This document shows positions 60,907-64,000 of a stretch of DNA of 64,000 nucleotides, piece after piece (within the stretch, counting starts at the first letter, position 1; the number at the start of each line of letters is the position of its first letter). The notes beneath the pieces are model-generated. The model did not search any database. It had not been told where the DNA came from and worked only from the letters and a program-made list of their open reading frames with translations. This stretch comes from Symbiodinium natans (taxonomy: Eukaryota > Sar > Dinophyceae > Suessiales > Symbiodiniaceae). The stretch is taken from assembly GCA_905221605.1 (NCBI GenBank), contig CAJNDS010002125.1, positions 139,809-203,808 of the forward strand, written 5' to 3'. The translations under genes were made by a program, and so were the position numbers.

Positions 60907-61330
60907 AAACCCTAAACCCTAAACCCGTAAACCCTTTTTTTTGAACCCAGGCTCTGCACTATCAGCTGGGAAACAGGCATGACAATTGCACCCCTGTCTG
61001 GAAACTTTGGCAGGTACACAAATCTGAACGACATCCTAGAGCGAATCAGCATCCATCACATCATGCTTTGACTTTGTCTTCGTCTCCACCCGTAAACCCG
61101 TAAACCCTAAACCCTAAACCCCAAGGATCCCAGGAGCCCCGCGACCCTTGCAGCCCGGTTGCATACTCCTTGCCTGGGCGCAGGGAGCAAGCGCTTGAAG
61201 CGGTTGACCCCTGATGGTCCATAATTCCCTGAACGCCCCAGGGGAAAAACCAGCCCGAACCCAGGCCCTTCTTGCAACAACTGCAACAAACTGAGCTTCC
61301 CTGTTTTTCTCTCCATATCTCCGAAACATC

Positions 61331-61435
61331 TAAGGGGGTACATATGCCTTATGGTCCCTGTATATTCATACTATAATGACCCCCCCAAAGCCCTATTCTA
61401 ATCATTTAAGGCCCCCTGATTAGGCACTTTTGGGT
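61331..61435. mobile_element. Family I element (copy 2)
   Basis: GGGGTACATATGCCTTATGGTCCCTG...CCCCCTGATTAGGC, at the downstream edge of the helicase motif VI exon. Confidence 0.5.
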
Positions 61436-61440
61436 TTATC

Positions 61441-62875
61441 TTCACAGCTGGGCGACGCGGCACCAGGCGGAAGCAGAGCCCCCGCTGCACTCGGCCGGCG
61501 CGGCCCCGGCGCTGCTTCAGCGAGTCCTCACTCGGAGTTTAGGGTTTAGGGTTTAGGGTTTAGGGTTTAGGGTTTAGGGTTTAGGGTTTAGGGTTTAGGG
61601 TTTAGGGTTTAGGGTTTAGGGTTTAGGGTTTAGCCCGACTTGCCAGCTCAGGGCTAACCAACATATTTTGGGACGTTCCCCCTTATAGCAGTCCTTAATA
61701 GGGATTCTAGTACCCCCTACTATGATCCCTATTCAGGACTGTTAGTATAGGAGGGGGAACATCTCGAAACATACCTTAAGAGCCGAAGATATACTTGCTT
61801 CTGTTTGTAGGTTATGTTTATAGAGCCTCTGCTATAGGAGTGCTGAGGTAACCTTAAAGGAGCATGGGGTTCTTAAGGTATCACAAGGTTATGCTGTAAG
61901 GGTACTCTGCAAGAACAGCAGCTCAATGGCTGAGTTTTGCGGGCAAATGCGCCGTGAAACGGGCTGCCGAGCACGGCCACACCTGACTGATGTCTCGATG
62001 CTTTATTCGGCGAGTTCTTGCATACGTCTATACTTGACTTTTATATAATTCACAGCGACTTGCTTGTTTCTGTATGTATGTTAATCCGTTTTATAAATAA
62101 CGCTCCGAGGGCCTACACCTAGATGGTCCTGGGCACAGAAGCGCTCCAGCAAGGCCGGCGCCAGGGTAAAATGCCCGTGATCCCTCGTCAGCCGCCGCTC
62201 CCGGCAGGTGTCGATGACCTCGGCAACATCGACGTGGCTTCCCGGCTCAAAGTGGCTCCCCCGCCCCCGCCCCTCCAAGACCCAAATTTCCCGGGGCCCT
62301 CGAGAAAAAAAAACTTCTATGATCTGTACAGGGTTAATATAAGGATTCGGGGGCCCAAGGGGAGCATTAGGACTAGCTGGGCCCAATGGGGAGCTTGAAC
62401 AACGCTCGCTTTTTTTCGAAATCTCCAACGTCGGCCTCAGGAAAAAAAATACCTCCCAAACTCGCCTTCGACTCCGGCACCCAAGTCCCGCCCTTCGCCA
62501 CTCATGTCTGCTGGGTGGCGATCGTGACGTCCGGCCTCGGCCGCCGTGGAGGGCTTGAGCTTATTTATACTGAGGTTGGCGTAGACCCCCAGGCGTAGAC
62601 CCCAAGCAGAACAAGGGGTTTAGTGTAGGGTTTCGGGTTGAAGAAACGGACACGATGTCAAGAAATGGAGATCATGTATGGACGAAGTTGGAGCCCCCAG
62701 GTGCTATGTGCCCAAACCGCGGCTTCGAAACTGCAAAACTGCTCTTTTTGAATAAGCAGGACCGCGCGGCTACCTGCTGCTACCTCTTTGCAGCACCCTG
62801 AAACGATTGGAGCTTCCGTCTAGGGCGCCAGCAGCGTGACGGAGGTCTCGGCGACATTGGTGGCCACCTCGACTG
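61441..62875 (-). CDS. DEAH-box RNA helicase, two recognised exons
   Basis: DEAH helicases remodel RNA or RNPs using ATP. The exon near 62875-62826 reads VEVATNVAETSVTL, the motif V signature (TNxAETS). The exon at about 61534-61448 reads DSLKQRRGRAGRVQRGLCFR, the motif VI signature (QRxGRAGR) with the usual Cys-[YF]-R tail. Between them lie a family A element (61670), telomere-like repeats, and the open stretch 62140-62330 (DVAEVIDTCRERRLTRDHGH) of unknown relation. The linker normally joining V and VI is not identified, and motifs I-III would lie beyond the window or in unrecognised exons. So the gene is partial; a pseudogene cannot be excluded. Confidence 0.7.
61537..61633. repeat. Interstitial telomere-like array (TTTAGGG)
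   Basis: 14 uninterrupted units abutting the acceptor side of the helicase motif VI exon, hence intronic. Confidence 0.97.
61670..61765. mobile_element. Introner-like element, family A (copy 6)
   Basis: GGGACGTTCCCCCTTATAGCAGTCC ... GGACTGTTAGTATAGGAGGGGGAACATCTC, with a GGGATTCTAGTACCCCCTACTATGATCCC core. Inside the helicase intron. Confidence 0.8.
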
Positions 62876-63009
62876 CGGGGGGGCTTCGACTCCATCGGGC
62901 GGCGATGGCATCAGGAACAACCCGACGAGTCTGCGATATATAGGTAATTATAGCTAATTACTTCCTTTTTTAACCTGAGTATGGGCACTGAGATGAGTCC
63001 CAGTCTCAA

Positions 63010-63138
63010 CTCGGCCGGCGTGCGTGCGTGCGCGGGTGCGCGGGTGCGTGGGTGCGCGAGTGCGTGGGTGCGTGGGTGCGTGGGTGCGTGGGTGCGTGGG
63101 TGCGTGGGTGGGTGGGTGGGTGGGTGGGTGGGTGGTTG

Positions 63139-63170
<32 letters not shown>
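63010..63170. repeat. GTGCGTGG/GGTGGGTG/GT microsatellite
   Basis: GTGCGTGG units grading into GGTG and then (GT)n. Frames are low complexity. Confidence 0.95.
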
Positions 63171-63171
<1 letters not shown>

Positions 63172-63344
63172 GGGGGAAATCTGGTCGGGTCTTTCGTGTA
63201 ATAACCCTAAGCCCTATAAACCTTAAACCCTAAACTGCGGGTTTTTGTGATTAGGGTCCCGACTCACCCCGAAAAAAAGAGCGTGGTTCTTAAAGCCCGC
63301 CTACACATTCTTTTGGGGTTTGAGATGGCTCCGCATTCACGCCC

Positions 63345-63540
63345 CCTACAAACCCCATAAACCCTATAAGCCCGATAAACCCTTTTCAATCCTATAAACC
63401 CTGTAAACCCTAAAACCCCTAAAAAACCTATAAACCCTAAAAACCCTGAACACCCTGAACACCCTAAACCCTGTAAACCCTAAACACCCTAAAAACTCTA
63501 TAAACCCTGAACACCCTGAACACCCTAAGCCCTAAGCCCA
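63345..63540. repeat. Degenerate CCCTATAAA/CCCTGAACA array
   Basis: 8-10 nt telomere-like units (AACCCTATAAACCC, GAACACCCTGAACACC). No gene seen from 62900 to the window end apart from weak frames. Confidence 0.85.
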
Positions 63541-63650
63541 CCCCCGTAGTCGTAGTCTGTGCCAAGCGTCGATCACCTTTCGGGGCCCCGACGCCTCGAA
63601 GCACTTTCGCTGCTGCTCGCCTCCGCACCACTACAGCGTTTTCTGTCGGT

Positions 63651-63773
63651 TTAGGGTTTAGGGTTTAGGGTTTAGGGTTTAGGGTTTAGGGTTTAGGGTT
63701 TAGGGTTTAGGGTTTAGGGTTTAGGGTTTAGGGTTCAGGGTTCAGGGTTCAGGGTTTAGGGTTTAGGGTTCAG
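63651..63773. repeat. Interstitial telomere-like array (TTTAGGG) with TTCAGGG block
   Basis: About 12 TTTAGGG units, then three TTCAGGG, then TTTAGGG. Confidence 0.97.
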
Positions 63774-64000
63774 GCTTTCGGATTCTATCAGATACTGTCA
63801 TCTCATGTGGGACAAGCGTGCCTCAGCTGAACGTAGCAGAAGTGATGTTGGGATCACCGTGTAAACTCGTCTCTGCTCTGAAGAAAGACGCTTTTTGCTA
63901 ACGCGGTTCCCAAAACAACAGATGACATTTCCTCTTCTCCAAGCCCTATATGAAGGCCTAATTTAATCGGAGTGACTATTTTCAGGTTTCTACGTTCTGG

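Noticed and set aside
62481-62560. Linker between helicase motifs V and VI (minus, VAKGGTWVPESKASLGG)
   Set aside because: Position and wording are suggestive, but an in-frame TGA precedes it and no splice site fits, so it is not included in the helicase model.
1-64000. Plant origin, because of TTTAGGG repeats
   Set aside because: Plants share the heptamer, but spliced-leader remnants, GA-AG/GC-AG introns with target duplications and one-strand gene order point to a dinoflagellate.

Overview
This window is nuclear DNA of a dinoflagellate alga (about 0.85 sure). Four independent signs agree. (1) Two intronless genes on the minus strand are preceded by degraded copies of the dinoflagellate spliced leader; one holds its 3' 15 nt exactly (CCATTTTGGCTCAAG, 59324 to 59310). 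(2) Reconstructed introns use GA-AG and GC-AG borders as well as GT-AG. (3) Many introns carry short inverted-repeat elements with target-site duplications, that is introner-like elements. (4) Recognisable genes all lie on the minus strand, as in unidirectional dinoflagellate gene arrays. The TTTAGGG heptamer is everywhere, but it is shared with plants and is not diagnostic alone.

The coding part consists of very small exons (26 nt to about 480 nt) scattered between repeats, so long open frames are mostly misleading. Four loci are recognisable: a PP2C-type protein phosphatase (29396 to 22625, at least 12 exons with the whole motif series in order); a secreted, Cys-rich phospholipase-C-X-domain-like protein (38606 to 36176, about eight exons); a DEAH-box RNA helicase represented by motifs V and VI (62875 to 61441); and a family of three intronless, retroposed paralogues (15289-14753, 59247-58597, 60827-60084). 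About 45 more stretches have good minus-strand coding character and, often, plausible splice sites, but I do not recognise their products. These are reported as exon candidates at low confidence.

Layout (genes on minus): 1-5 kb, an unknown multi-exon gene plus exons; 5-14 kb, unknown exons; 14.6-15.3 kb, retrogene 1; 15.4-22.3 kb, a secreted-protein gene and other exons; 22.6-29.4 kb, PP2C; 29.6-36 kb, unknown exons and an 18-bp-repeat-flanked segment; 36.2-38.6 kb, PLC-like; 39-51 kb, unknown exons with many introner-like elements; 51-53 kb, telomere-variant arrays; 53.1-55.2 kb, a GGACCTT satellite; 55.2-58.2 kb, a hairpin cluster and unknown exons; 58.4-60.9 kb, retrogenes 2 and 3; 61.4-62.9 kb, helicase; 63-64 kb, repeats.

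The most unusual theme is telomere-like DNA used as intron and junction material. Arrays of TTTAGGG lie inside introns of real genes. Several are flanked by 12-25 bp direct duplications of the neighbouring, sometimes exonic, sequence. One sits inside an inverted-repeat element in the PLC gene, and the retrogene units are bounded by such repeats on both sides. All exon borders here are manual inferences from one sequence, without transcripts or database searches.
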